64,000 nt of DNA from Collinsella aerofaciens (GTDB lineage: Bacteria > Actinomycetota > Coriobacteriia > Coriobacteriales > Coriobacteriaceae), in contig NZ_WWSY01000011.1 of the NCBI RefSeq assembly GCF_009876115.1, forward strand, positions 13,738 through 77,737, written 5' to 3'. Made by a program: the position numbers and the translations under genes. Under the pieces are notes generated by a model. It had not been told where the DNA came from and searched no databases. It saw nothing but the letters and a program-made list of their open reading frames with translations. Below are positions 36,011-45,391 of this stretch, one piece after another. How positions within the stretch are numbered: the first letter of the stretch is position 1; each line of letters opens with the position of its first letter.

Positions 36011-37927
36011 CTAGGCGCGCTCCTCGATAGCACCGTTTCTATATGCATCGAGCAGCTGGCGCAGGTCCTGGATCTGGCTGCGGATCTTGGCACCGGAATC
36101 GGTGTCGCTCACCATGCGGCGACGGTCGGCCTCGTCAAAGCGGTTGGTCTCGCTTTCGATATCGACGTTGCGGGTGAGTGCCTCGGCAACCGTCGTAAAG
36201 GCCCGGTGCGACTTGAGGCGGCAGCCGCGCGAGCTCGAGATGAGCGTATAGCCGGCGATACCCGTCTTGGGATGGTAAGCGCGGCAGAAGCCGCCATCGA
36301 TGACCAGCAGCTTGCCCTCGGCGCGGATGGGCTGCTCGCCCTTGGTGGTTTTAACGGGCGTGTGGCCGTTGATGATGTGGCCGGTCGGTGAACATGCCAT
36401 GGGCGTGACGCCAAACTCGCGCATGATGTCGTCGCAGACCGAGGGCGACTTGGTAAGCGTAAAGTACGGGTCCATCGGCTCGACCCAGGTGCTCTTATCG
36501 GCGATATAGGCGCGCTCAAAGGTACGCACCAGGCGTCCGCTGGCGGGTGAGTTAAAGCCAATCCACAGGTACCACATCCAGTCGAGAGCGTCGCGGTCGC
36601 CCACACGCCAGGCGCGGCGGGCGATGTAGTCGCAAAAATCGAGATAATCGCGGCCAGCGTGCCAGGTGCCCAGGCAGTTCATGCTGCTAAAGGTGCCGTC
36701 TTCGTTGAGTGGCACGCAGCCATGGAACAGCAGGTTGCCGTTGGCAACCTTGTACATCGAGCCGTGGGAATAGAGGAAATCGATATGGCGATGCAGGTGA
36801 TCGGCGGTGACAAACTCGGACACGAGCTTGTCGATGATGTGCTGCTCCTGAGACGTGAGCGTATAGGGGTCCGCCGGGTCGACGGTGGGGAAGTCGTTGG
36901 TCGTGAGCGGCCACACGCTGCCGTCGGCGAGCGTGACCGTGCCGGTGTCGTGTTCGATCTTGTCGAGTAACAGGCGGTCGGTCATGTCGAACTCGGGATG
37001 GCGCTGGATAATCTGGCCCTCGAGCTTAAAGAGCAGCACGTTGATGGCCTTGATCAGCGGGGTGATGGACTCGCCGGCGGTGTAGGTGGCATCAGCAAAG
37101 GCGACAAGTTCACGCAGCGAGATGCCGTAGTCGTTCTCCAGGATCTCGTAGTTGTCGTAGCGTAGGTTGTTGCGCAGCACCGTGGCGATGCAGGCAGGTT
37201 CACCGGCCGCAGCGCCCATCCACAGCAGGTCGTGGTTGCCCCACTGGATGTCGAGTGAATGGTAGGTGAGCAGGCGGTCCATAATCTTGGCCGCGCCGCC
37301 ACCGCGGTCGAAGATATCGCCCACCAGGTGCAGGTGGTCGACGGCCAGGCGCTTGATGAGCGAGGCGAGCGACTCGATAAAGTCGTCGGCGCTGGCGGTC
37401 TCTAGGATGGACTCCACGATGCGCTCGTGATAGCGCACGCGATAGTTGTTCTCGTCCGGGTGCGTGTGTAACAACTCGTCGATGATATAGGCGTAATCGC
37501 GCGGGATGGCCTTACGCACCTTGGAGCGCGTGTAGCGGCTTGAAAGCGAACGAGCGACCATGATGAGCTGGTCAAGCATCGTCTTGTACCAGGTGGGTGA
37601 GTCCTCGCGCTGGCTGCGGACCAGCTCGATCTTCTCGCGCGGGTAGTAGATAAGCGTGCACAGCTCGCCCTTCTCGTCAAAGGAGAGCGTTTCGCCAAAG
37701 ATTTCGTCGATATGCTCGCGCACGACGCCCGAGCAGTTGTTGAGGATGTGCATAAAGGCTTCGTACTCGCCATGCACGTCGCTCATAAAATGTTCGGTGC
37801 CTTTGGGCAGGTTGAGAATGGCCGAGAGATTGATGATCTCGGTAAACGCGGATTGCTCGGTGGGAAATTGTTTCGACAGCAGACGCAGATACTTGAAGTC
37901 TTGCGGATTGCGATCGAATGCGACCAT
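36011..37927 (-). CDS. fbp: Class III fructose-1,6-bisphosphatase
   Basis: Gluconeogenic phosphatase converting fructose 1,6-bisphosphate to fructose 6-phosphate; 638 aa, matching class III (Firmicutes-type) enzymes, which are unrelated to E. coli Fbp. It shows the calcineurin-like metallophosphatase motifs MSDVHGEYEAF, LVGDIFDRGG, QWGNHDLLWMG and INGHTPV, which bind two metal ions. The long insertion and C-terminal region (GGFCRAYHPKTGIAGYTLI) are typical. GGAAGG lies six bases before ATG 37927. It is divergent from the DegV gene across a 320-base spacer. Confidence 0.96.
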   Translation of the reverse strand: MVAFDRNPQDFKYLRLLSKQFPTEQSAFTEIINLSAILNLPKGTEHFMSDVHGEYEAFMHILNNCSGVVREHIDEIFGETLSFDEKGELCTLIYYPREKIELVRSQREDSPTWYKTMLDQLIMVARSLSSRYTRSKVRKAIPRDYAYIIDELLHTHPDENNYRVRYHERIVESILETASADDFIESLASLIKRLAVDHLHLVGDIFDRGGGAAKIMDRLLTYHSLDIQWGNHDLLWMGAAAGEPACIATVLRNNLRYDNYEILENDYGISLRELVAFADATYTAGESITPLIKAINVLLFKLEGQIIQRHPEFDMTDRLLLDKIEHDTGTVTLADGSVWPLTTNDFPTVDPADPYTLTSQEQHIIDKLVSEFVTADHLHRHIDFLYSHGSMYKVANGNLLFHGCVPLNEDGTFSSMNCLGTWHAGRDYLDFCDYIARRAWRVGDRDALDWMWYLWIGFNSPASGRLVRTFERAYIADKSTWVEPMDPYFTLTKSPSVCDDIMREFGVTPMACSPTGHIINGHTPVKTTKGEQPIRAEGKLLVIDGGFCRAYHPKTGIAGYTLISSSRGCRLKSHRAFTTVAEALTRNVDIESETNRFDEADRRRMVSDTDSGAKIRSQIQDLRQLLDAYRNGAIEERA

Positions 37928-38247
37928 GAAACACCTTCCGATAGGGCTGGTAAAACTGATAAACAGCGTCAAACGTTTATCAGTATGCGCCGCTTTTGTT
38001 TCGATTGGGGGTGGGAGGTTGAATTGTTGGCCGAACGGTTTGGTAAATCGATTTAGTTGAGGTAGATATGGCGGTTGGGTGGAGACGACAGAAGGTGTTT
38101 TCTCAGATATTTATGCGTGGGGTCGGTGGAGACGATGGTGGTAAAGATGTTCGCTATTATTGGTTCGATTTGGTAAATAGTGGACATATGTACCGTATGT
38201 AGGCTCACTGTGCGATAATTTGCGCAGCAATGAGTAAGGAGCCTCAT
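37928..38247. other. Divergent promoter region between fbp and degV
   Basis: A relatively AT-rich spacer. A GATAAT at 38214-38219 is a plausible -10 for the degV-type gene. I see no terminator, repeat or conserved RNA element. Confidence 0.45.
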
Positions 38248-39138
38248 ATGAGTGATTTTGTCCTGACCTGTGAATCCGCCGCCGATCGAACTCGGGAGTT
38301 CTTTGAATCGCGCAATATCCCTGTCGTGTGTTTTCATTACGAGATCGACGATGTTGTCTATACGGACGATCTGTATCAGTCGATTACGCCGGACGAGTTT
38401 TTTGCCCAGATATCCGCGGGCGCCATGCCCAAGACGTCTCAGGTGAGCGTGGGTGAGTACGAGGAGTTTTGGGAGCCGCTTGTTGCCGAGGGTAAAGACG
38501 TGCTGCACCTGACGTTGTCGTCGGGTATTTCGGGTACGTATGGCTCGGCTTGCGTTGCGGCGCAGATGCTCGTGGATCGCTATCCCCAGGGCGGCAAGGT
38601 GCGCGTCATCGATTCGCTGGCGGCGTCTTCGGGCTTTGGCCTGCTGGCGGAATGTGCCGCCGACGTGCGCGATAGCGGGGCTTCACTCGACGAGACGGCT
38701 GCCTGGATCGAGGAGCACAAGCTCAACCTGCACCACTGGTTCTTCTCGACCGATCTGTCGAGCTACCTGCGCGGCGGTCGCATTTCGGCTGCGAGCGCGA
38801 TCATCGGCACGGCGCTTAAGATTTGCCCGCTTATGACGGTCGATTGCGAAGGTGGGCTGTCGCCACGTGAGAAGATTCGCACTAAGAAGCGCGCGATTTC
38901 CGAGATGGCTAAGACCATGGTGGCACATGTGCAGGACGGTGCGGATTATTCGGGTAAGTGCATCATGTCGCACTCGGCGTGTCGCGAGGATGCCGAGGCA
39001 GTTGCGGCGCTGATCGAGGAACAGATTCCGCAGCTTAAAGGCAAGATTGAGATCAATAACATCGGTACTCTGATTGGCTCGCACACCGGACCTGGTACGG
39101 TGGCGCTCTTCTTTATGGGCGACAAGCGCGTGGATTAA
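38248..39138 (+). CDS. DegV family protein (fatty-acid binding)
   Basis: A 296-aa two-domain protein of the DegV/FakB type, which binds a fatty acid for phosphorylation by FakA. Family stretches: TCESAADRTREFF at the N-terminus, TSQVSVGEYEEFWEPL, the glycine-serine motif LTLSSGISGTYGSA and the C-terminal HTGPGTVALFFMG. The first ATG (38230) lacks a ribosome-binding site; ATG 38248 follows AAGGAG by six bases. FakA is not in the window. A second DegV protein lies at 53194-54054. Confidence 0.92.
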   Translation: MSDFVLTCESAADRTREFFESRNIPVVCFHYEIDDVVYTDDLYQSITPDEFFAQISAGAMPKTSQVSVGEYEEFWEPLVAEGKDVLHLTLSSGISGTYGSACVAAQMLVDRYPQGGKVRVIDSLAASSGFGLLAECAADVRDSGASLDETAAWIEEHKLNLHHWFFSTDLSSYLRGGRISAASAIIGTALKICPLMTVDCEGGLSPREKIRTKKRAISEMAKTMVAHVQDGADYSGKCIMSHSACREDAEAVAALIEEQIPQLKGKIEINNIGTLIGSHTGPGTVALFFMGDKRVD

Positions 39139-39178
39139 TTGCCCCATCACATCGCTGCATGATTGCTCAAACGAAAAC

Positions 39179-39208
39179 GGCCCGCCTCACGTTTGTGGGG
39201 CGGGCCTT
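39179..39208. terminator. Terminator shared by convergent degV and TIM-barrel genes
   Basis: GGCCCGCCTC pairs with the GGGGCGGGCC side across a 7-base loop; the T-run is short on the plus side, while AAAA flanks the other side. Confidence 0.65.
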
Positions 39209-39218
39209 GCTGTTGCGG

Positions 39219-40310
39219 TTAGCGTTTCTTTCCTCGGAAGAAAAAGCCGTGCAGTGAGGGCTTGAGCCCGCGGTTGGCGCGACGCTCCTCGACGCGCTCG
39301 TGGATCGAAGCGACGCGCTCGATGACCTCGTCGGGAATCGGCACGTCGGGATTCATGTTCTCGACCTGGCTGACTTCGGCGGCGGCGACCTGGTCGATAA
39401 TGGGCACATCGTCGCGCGAGATAACGGGCGTGGCGTCTTCCTTCATCTTGCGATAACGCTGCATCATGTCGGTCTGTAGCTGCTGTGCCGAAGGCGGCGT
39501 CCAGATGATGGCGTTGGCGCCGGCGGCGATGGTCTCGCGGATGCTCTCGGGCGTCTTGCCGCCCGGCGCGATGAGCGGCAGGTTGGGATAGTGCTCGCGC
39601 AGTTCACGCAGGACCTGCGGCGTGTTTTTGCCAGCGGCGATGTTAAGAATCTTGGCGCCGGCGCGCACCTTTGCGTGAGCATCGTCGTCGCAACGTACGA
39701 CCGTGGCGATGACGGGGATGTCGGCGATGTTGGTGATGTGCTCGACCATCTCGGCGGTGGCGGGGGAGTTGACCACACAGCCCGCCGCGCCCTGCATCTC
39801 GGAGACGGCTGCCATCTGAACGGAGCGCTTACCGGTCGTAGTTCCGCCGCCCACGCCTACAAAGACCGGGCACTCGGCGACGGTCAACAGTGCCTGCGTA
39901 ATGGCCGGCTGCGGCGTGAAGGGGTAAACGGCAAAGACGGCATCGGCGTTGGAGTTGCGGATAACCGCGACATCGGTGGTGTAAATGAGCGACTTGATGC
40001 GGCGGCCGAAGAGCGTGAAGCCGCTGGCCTCCTCGATCTCGTCGGGCATGCGAAGGGCAGCCTTGCGCAGACGTCCGTCGATGGGCAGGGGCTCCATAGG
40101 GAGCAGGCCGTTGGGCGTGACGGCTACCTGGGGCTCGGTGAACTCGTCTGCGAGCTCGACCTCGGAGAAATCGACCGAGGCGACGATGTCTTCGTGAACC
40201 TCGGCGGGCACATCGATGGGAGCTTGGTCGTTTGCCGCGGCAGGCGTGTCGAAGGAGCTGGTGCCGACGAAGGCGTCGACGCGCTCGTTTAGATCGTTGA
40301 GGGTATCCAT
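39219..40310 (-). CDS. TIM-barrel-like protein of unknown function
   Basis: A 363-aa protein. Residues 1-75 are acidic and probably disordered. From about residue 85 alternating beta/alpha segments suggest a barrel: SLIYTTDVAVIRNSN, PVFVGVGGGTTTGKRS, AAGCVVNSPAT, IPVIATVVR, AKILNIAAGK, PLIAPGGKTPESIRETIAAG and NAIIWTPPS. The APGGKTPES stretch looks like a phosphate-binding loop of the ThiG/KDPG-aldolase type. I cannot name the substrate. The C-terminus is basic (FFFRGKKR). It stands alone between a convergent terminator and a divergent small membrane protein gene. Confidence 0.65.
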   Translation of the reverse strand: MDTLNDLNERVDAFVGTSSFDTPAAANDQAPIDVPAEVHEDIVASVDFSEVELADEFTEPQVAVTPNGLLPMEPLPIDGRLRKAALRMPDEIEEASGFTLFGRRIKSLIYTTDVAVIRNSNADAVFAVYPFTPQPAITQALLTVAECPVFVGVGGGTTTGKRSVQMAAVSEMQGAAGCVVNSPATAEMVEHITNIADIPVIATVVRCDDDAHAKVRAGAKILNIAAGKNTPQVLRELREHYPNLPLIAPGGKTPESIRETIAAGANAIIWTPPSAQQLQTDMMQRYRKMKEDATPVISRDDVPIIDQVAAAEVSQVENMNPDVPIPDEVIERVASIHERVEERRANRGLKPSLHGFFFRGKKR

Positions 40311-40501
40311 GGAGGCTCGATTCTATGTGATGACGGCCGGCGCGATGCAGCCGGAATTGCGAATGCTAAATCGTTTGACGAGTTGATTTTTCCCCGCCGC
40401 GCCATCCGTTAGACCGAAGGGCCGGCGAACGTGAAGGAGCTGTGGTGGCGGGTATTGAGGTGCTATCTTGAATGTCCCGTTTAAAAGAGAGGTGACGCGG
40501 T

Positions 40502-40672
40502 ATGGAATTGACAGCAATGTTTGGCTCGATTGGCCTGTGTGTGGGCGCAATCGTTGCCGCCGCGGTCATCTACTTTGTGGTCACGGCCATTAAGGGCAAA
40601 AGGACCGAACGCAAGGAGCGCGCGATGCTTAAACAGCATCGCGACCAGCAGGGCAAACGCGCACGGAGATAG
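40502..40672 (+). CDS. Small single-pass membrane protein
   Basis: A 56-aa reading frame with a ribosome-binding site (GAGAGG) ten bases before ATG. Residues 8-29 form a hydrophobic helix (GSIGLCVGAIVAAAVIYFVV), followed by a strongly basic cytoplasmic tail rich in Lys and Arg. It is divergent from the TIM-barrel gene and convergent with the methyltransferase gene. The compact layout and positive-inside tail support a real small membrane protein; function is unknown. Confidence 0.6.
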   Translation: MELTAMFGSIGLCVGAIVAAAVIYFVVTAIKGKRTERKERAMLKQHRDQQGKRARR

Positions 40673-40696
40673 CTTGTTGAGTTTTGGATCCGTGCG

Positions 40697-41800
40697 CTAG
40701 CTGCGTTTTCGGATCAGGGCAATGTAGAAGCCCTCAAATTCGCGGCTGGGCGGAATGGTGAGCGTGCCGGGCAGGCCGTTGGCGATGGCCGATACCTGAC
40801 CCGCGGCAATGGCTTCGGTCAGGGCGTTGGACTCGATGCGCGGCTCCTCGCCAGCTTCCTGGGCGCGGCGTGCCTCACTTTCGCTTGGCGTGCCGTCGAG
40901 GGGGATGAGCTCGCAGTCCATATGCTTGTCGAGGGCCTCTTGCAGGGCGTCCTCGTTTTCCTGCGGCAAGATCGAACAAGTCGAATAGACGAGCGTGCCG
41001 CCCGGTTTGAGGGCTCCCATGGCGCGGTCCAGAAGCGCACGCTGCGAGCGGGCGCATTTGACGAGCAGCTGCTCGGTCAGGCCGCGCAGGCTTTTCTCGT
41101 TGCCGCTGATGACGGTGCCCGTGCCGGTGCAGGGAGCGTCGAGCAGGATGCGGTCAAAGCGGAAGAACTCGTCGAGCTCGCGTGCGTCGGTGCGCATGAC
41201 GGGCACGTTTTTTGCGCCTTGGCGGTGGAGGTTGGCTTCGAGCTTCTCGGCGCGGGGAATGCTCATCTCGCAGGCGGTAAGGTGCGCCTGCCCCTGCGTG
41301 AGGGCGGCGATCTGCGTCGTCTTGCCGCCAGGGGCTGCGCACATGTCCAGGATGTCTTCGCCTGCCTGTGCGCCCAGGACCAGCGGCGGCATCATGGACG
41401 ACAGGCTCTGCAGGTAGATCTTGCCGTCGCGGTAGATGCCGAGATCCCACAGATCGGAAACCTGGGCCTCGGGCAGGATAAAGGCGTCTGGGTACCAGGC
41501 GACGGGGTTGTGGGCGATGCCGGCGGCATCGAGCGCCGCAGCGATGTCCTCGGCGGTCGCCCTGAGCGTGTTGGCGCGCAGTGTGACCGGGCGTGTGGCC
41601 GCGGCGCCGAAGCCCTCGATCATGAGCTCGGCATCGGCAGGCGTATAGGCGCCGGCAACCGTGTCGACCATAAAGCGCGGCAGGTCGGCAGCGCAGGGGA
41701 GGGCGGCAAGCTGGTCGGAAAGCTCGGTGGCGGCAAACTGCCTGAGCTTGAGCTCGGCCTTGACCTGCTTTTTCTGCTTACGACGACGCGGCTTGGACAT
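40697..41800 (-). CDS. RsmB/NOP family rRNA m5C methyltransferase
   Basis: A 367-aa SAM-dependent RNA cytosine-5 methyltransferase. The SAM site is DMCAAPGGKTTQIAAL, the two catalytic cysteines lie in DAPCTGTG and YSTCS, and the basic N-terminus (SKPRRRKQKKQ) suits RNA binding. The N-terminal NusB-like domain of RsmB is absent, which fits RsmF/Trm4-type members better. It lies 36 bases downstream of the MetRS-like gene on the same strand, likely one transcript of translation-related enzymes. Confidence 0.9.
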   Translation of the reverse strand: MSKPRRRKQKKQVKAELKLRQFAATELSDQLAALPCAADLPRFMVDTVAGAYTPADAELMIEGFGAAATRPVTLRANTLRATAEDIAAALDAAGIAHNPVAWYPDAFILPEAQVSDLWDLGIYRDGKIYLQSLSSMMPPLVLGAQAGEDILDMCAAPGGKTTQIAALTQGQAHLTACEMSIPRAEKLEANLHRQGAKNVPVMRTDARELDEFFRFDRILLDAPCTGTGTVISGNEKSLRGLTEQLLVKCARSQRALLDRAMGALKPGGTLVYSTCSILPQENEDALQEALDKHMDCELIPLDGTPSESEARRAQEAGEEPRIESNALTEAIAAGQVSAIANGLPGTLTIPPSREFEGFYIALIRKRS

Positions 41801-41836
41801 CCGTCTTTCCTTCCCATTCCATTACATGTCGAGTGT

Positions 41837-43987
41837 TTAGTACTGGCTCTCGTGCTTGCTAAAGAAGTCGAAGCGCGGGGGCAGCGGCTTCACGCGGTGC
41901 TCGCCGGGCTTCTCGCCCAGGATCTCCACGAACTCGTCCGTGGAGGCAAAGATGTTATCCCAGCTAAAGAAAGCGACCGGGTCGACGTCGAAGTACTCGC
42001 AGATGAGCTCGCAGCCGGCCGGCACAATACCGTGCATCAGGACGGTTGCCACGCGCAGCTCGGTAAAGGCGTCGACAAGGGCCTGCGTCATCGCGGCATT
42101 GGCCGGCTCGCCCTCGAGCTTGTTGGCGGCCTTGGAGGCGTCGCTCCAGCGCTTGTTGGCGGCGCGCAGGTAGTCGTCGCACACGGCAAGCGCGCGGTGC
42201 GTCTCGAACTTGTACATGGCCTGCTCAAAGGCGAGGGCTGCCTGCTGGGCGGCTTCGACCACGGTGTCAGAAGCGGCACCGGCGGGGATGCAGCCGTTGC
42301 GGTAGGGGCTCTCGTCGCCTTCCTTGACGGCGACGCCGTAGAAGCAGCTGCGGGCCAGACGGTTGAACACGCCGGTCAGCAGCGCGCTCTCCTTAAGGGC
42401 CGGGTCGATAACGCGCTTGTCGTCGCAGGCGCGTACCTCGTTGCCGTCCTTGTCCTTGCCGGTCACACGCGTGTCGTATGCCTTGGGGCTAAAGCTCACC
42501 GGCTTTTCGGATAGGCCGAGCGACAGCCAGTGCGCGCGCATCTGCTCGCAGGTGTAGTGGTTGAGCAGGTCGTCTGCCGGCGGGGGAGGCGTCTGCGAGG
42601 ACGAGCTGGCCTTTTTGCCCATGTAGAGCAGGTGGTAGCAGGCGCTGACGGTGCTCTGCGTGAGGTCCCAGCCCAGGGCCTCCCACATGGCGGTCTGCGC
42701 GATGCAGTAGAAATAGATGTTGTCCTGACCGATGAACTGGTAAATCTGAGCGTCGTCAGAGCACCACCAGTCGCGCCAGTCAAGCGAGCTGTGCTGGTAG
42801 GTGGGTGCGGGCACCTGCGTGGAGTCGGCGGCGGGCTCGCCCATGAGGGCGGCATCCTGGGCGGCGACGCCCTCGGTCACGCCGGCGGCCTTGGCATCGC
42901 GCGCGAGCACGGTACGCGTATAGCTGATGGGCGCCCACAGGCTCTCGGGCCAGCACCAGCAGGTGACGTCGGAGACGCCATCGACCTCGGGCACCGGAAC
43001 GCCCCAGTCGATGTTGCCGGTGATGCGGAAGGGCACGAGTGCCTTGCCGCTGCGGAAGCGCACGCCACCGTTGGCGAGCACCGCGTGGGCGTCGTCGCGC
43101 TTCTTCCAGCTGGGGAAGGTGACGGTAAAGCTGCTCTTGTTGCCCTCGGGCTCCAGCACGGTGTGCTCGGGGAGCTGGTCCTCGACGGCATCGAAGGCCT
43201 CGCGGAACTTGTTCTGGATGTAGAGCTGAGCCGGCAGCAGCCACTCCTCCATGGTCTTGGAGACCACGGAGCGAACCTGCGGGTTCTGGGCGAGCTTGGC
43301 GGTGTAGGTCTTCATAAAGTCGAGGTAGGCCGGCAGGTCAAAGTAGAGATTGTCGACCGGACGCAACTCGGGCACCTCGCCGGTGAGCTGGCTTTTGGGC
43401 GCGATGAGCTCCTCGGGCTCAAACTGGTGGCCCAGATCGCACTCGTCGGCATAAGCCTTCTCGGACTTGCAGCCCTGGATGGGGCAGCGGCCGATGACCT
43501 GGCGGCCGTTGAGGAACGTGCCGGCCTTGGCATCGTAGAACTGCAGCGTGGAGCGCTTGGAGATGGTGCCCTGCTCGTGCAGGCGCTCGATAATCTCGGC
43601 AGTCACCTCGTTGTGGATCTGGGCCGCCGGCTCAAGGCCCGAGCCGCCGTAGATATCGCAGCTGATGTTGTAGTTGTTGAGGGTCGTGGCCTGGCGGGAG
43701 TGATTGGACTCGACATACTCGCCGATGGACTTATCGTAGCCTTCGTTCTCCTTGAGCTTGCGGTAGCTCTCCATGATGGGCGAGCCGTAGCAGTCGGTGC
43801 CCGAGGTGAAGATGACGTTTTCGCGGCCCAGGCGGTCGCGCAGGAAGCGGGCGAAGAAGTCGGCCGGGACAAAGACGCCGCCAACGTGGCCAAAGTGAAG
43901 GCCCTTGTTGCCGTAGGGCTCGCCGGCGGTAACGATGGCGCGGCGAGGCCAGCTGGGACGGTCGTTCATGGAGTATTTGGATGCCAT
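41837..43987 (-). CDS. Class I aminoacyl-tRNA synthetase, MetRS-like, with atypical KMSKS loop
   Basis: A 716-aa protein with the methionyl-tRNA synthetase layout. The N-terminal Rossmann fold has the HIGH motif as HFGH (KGLHFGHVGG), followed by FTSGTDCYGSPIMES. Zinc-knuckle-like residues lie in GRCPIQGCKSEKAYADECDLG. A C-terminal anticodon helical bundle follows. The KMSKS loop is strongly altered: YMGKKASSSSQTPPPP. The ATG at 43987 follows AAGGAG; a longer frame upstream has no such site. If this is the only MetRS of the cell it must be active; if a standard MetG exists elsewhere it may be a paralog with another substrate. I could not decide from this window. Confidence 0.75.
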   Translation of the reverse strand: MASKYSMNDRPSWPRRAIVTAGEPYGNKGLHFGHVGGVFVPADFFARFLRDRLGRENVIFTSGTDCYGSPIMESYRKLKENEGYDKSIGEYVESNHSRQATTLNNYNISCDIYGGSGLEPAAQIHNEVTAEIIERLHEQGTISKRSTLQFYDAKAGTFLNGRQVIGRCPIQGCKSEKAYADECDLGHQFEPEELIAPKSQLTGEVPELRPVDNLYFDLPAYLDFMKTYTAKLAQNPQVRSVVSKTMEEWLLPAQLYIQNKFREAFDAVEDQLPEHTVLEPEGNKSSFTVTFPSWKKRDDAHAVLANGGVRFRSGKALVPFRITGNIDWGVPVPEVDGVSDVTCWCWPESLWAPISYTRTVLARDAKAAGVTEGVAAQDAALMGEPAADSTQVPAPTYQHSSLDWRDWWCSDDAQIYQFIGQDNIYFYCIAQTAMWEALGWDLTQSTVSACYHLLYMGKKASSSSQTPPPPADDLLNHYTCEQMRAHWLSLGLSEKPVSFSPKAYDTRVTGKDKDGNEVRACDDKRVIDPALKESALLTGVFNRLARSCFYGVAVKEGDESPYRNGCIPAGAASDTVVEAAQQAALAFEQAMYKFETHRALAVCDDYLRAANKRWSDASKAANKLEGEPANAAMTQALVDAFTELRVATVLMHGIVPAGCELICEYFDVDPVAFFSWDNIFASTDEFVEILGEKPGEHRVKPLPPRFDFFSKHESQY

Positions 43988-44119
43988 GGGACTCCTTCGC
44001 ATATTGTAAGAGCGCAGCCGGGCACGGGGTTCGGCGGCGCGGTGGTCAATTCGTGCATATCGTTCGACATTATCGCACATGCGGACGGGTACGTGGCAGG
44101 GGCGCTATCCTAAGATGCT

Positions 44120-44689
44120 ATGAATGAGATTTCCAACATACATGCGTTTGAGGACGAGGATTTTCTGCACGCCTGCTTTGTGTGGGGGATGGTCGTAGTC
44201 GGCGTGTTTGCCGTGTGCCTGGTGCCGGTGTTTATGCTGCTGGGCGGGCCTGCAGACTTGGATGCGGCTGACGCGGGCGGCTGGACGGCGGTCTTGGGCT
44301 GGATAGTCGGCTTGGCTGCGGTCTCAATGGCGTCGTTTGCCGTGCACGAGCTGGTGCACGGTGTGTTTTTTAAGCTGCTGGCGCCCGCGAGTGCGCACGT
44401 GACTTTTGGAGCGAACCGTGAGACGTGCATGATCTATGCCTGCGCCGAGGGGATTGTGTATTCGCGCCGGCGGTATATGGCGGTTTGCCTGGCGCCGACG
44501 GTTGTTGTGACGGCGGCGTTTGCCCTGGGATTTGCGTTTTCTGGGTATCCGCTGCTGTGCTACCTGGCGGCTGGTTTGCACCTTTCGGGATGCACGGGCG
44601 ACTGGTATTACGTGCGGACGATCCTGCGCGACCGCCGCATTGCCGCCTGCGAGGACACGTCCTTTGGCGTGCGCTTTTTCGCACGGTAG
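44120..44689 (+). CDS. DUF3267-like putative membrane metalloprotease
   Basis: A 189-aa integral membrane protein with four hydrophobic segments. The second is followed by VHELVHGVFFK, an HExxH-type zinc motif typical of DUF3267 proteins, which are regarded as membrane zinc proteases by motif alone. Further His residues are few (LHLSG), so the third metal ligand is uncertain. Upstream spacing to the divergent MetRS-like gene is 132 bases. The ribosome-binding site is weak. queH follows 62 bases later on the same strand. Confidence 0.75.
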   Translation: MNEISNIHAFEDEDFLHACFVWGMVVVGVFAVCLVPVFMLLGGPADLDAADAGGWTAVLGWIVGLAAVSMASFAVHELVHGVFFKLLAPASAHVTFGANRETCMIYACAEGIVYSRRRYMAVCLAPTVVVTAAFALGFAFSGYPLLCYLAAGLHLSGCTGDWYYVRTILRDRRIAACEDTSFGVRFFAR

Positions 44690-44751
44690 TCTTTTTGGGA
44701 TGATTTTTCTGGGACGGGGATTAAAAAATCATTGCGGGGGAGGAGATGTCG

Positions 44752-45327
44752 ATGAAGCCGTTGTTGCTGCATGCTTGTTGCGCGCCATGCTCGCTTGAGC
44801 CGGTTCGCCTGCTGCGCGAGGAGGGGTTTGAGCCCACGATTTGCTGGACCAATCCCAATATTCAGCCGCGCGATGAATGGCAGCGTCGTTTGGACGAGCT
44901 GCGCCGGTGGTGTGCCGACGGCGACATCGAGCTCATCGAGGCCGGGGAGGACCGCGAACGCTGGGAGACCGGCGTGGCCCCGTTGGGTGCCGATCGTCCC
45001 CGTCGCTGTCGCGTGTGCTATGCCTTGCGCTTGGCCGAGGCATGCCGCGTTGCCCAGGAGCGCGGGTTTGAATATGTGGGTACGACGCTCGCCGTCTCGC
45101 CGTACCAGCTGTTCGACACCTGCAATGACGTACTCGAGCGCCTGGCGGCGGCACGTGGGCTTACCCCGGTGATCCGCGATTTTCGCCCGTATTATCCCGA
45201 GGCTACGCGCCGTTCGCGCGAACTGGGCATGTATCGACAGAACTACTGCGGCTGCCGCTTTTCTGCCGTCGAGGCGGCCATGGACCGCGCTCGCATTCGC
45301 GACGAGCGCAAGGCTGCCAAAAAGTAG
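44752..45327 (+). CDS. queH: Epoxyqueuosine reductase QueH
   Basis: A 191-aa enzyme for the last step of queuosine synthesis, reducing epoxyqueuosine in tRNA to queuosine; QueH is the non-B12 replacement for QueG. Metal and cluster cysteines are visible as HACCAPCS at the start, CRVCYALR in the middle and YCGCRFS near the end. The ATG at 44752 is spaced correctly from GGGGGAGG; ATG 44746 two codons earlier is nearly on top of it. queA follows 64 bases downstream and tgt lies 5 kb further, so three queuosine genes share this neighbourhood. Confidence 0.92.
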   Translation: MKPLLLHACCAPCSLEPVRLLREEGFEPTICWTNPNIQPRDEWQRRLDELRRWCADGDIELIEAGEDRERWETGVAPLGADRPRRCRVCYALRLAEACRVAQERGFEYVGTTLAVSPYQLFDTCNDVLERLAAARGLTPVIRDFRPYYPEATRRSRELGMYRQNYCGCRFSAVEAAMDRARIRDERKAAKK

Positions 45328-45391
45328 TTCATTTGGGACGTCAGCCTGCTAGGATGTAGGGCGGACTTTAGCTATATAAGGAGAATCCGAC

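Noticed and set aside
43988..44119. T-box or SAM riboswitch before the MetRS-like gene
   Set aside because: The 132-base spacer lacks a T-box sequence, long leader or terminator/antiterminator pair.
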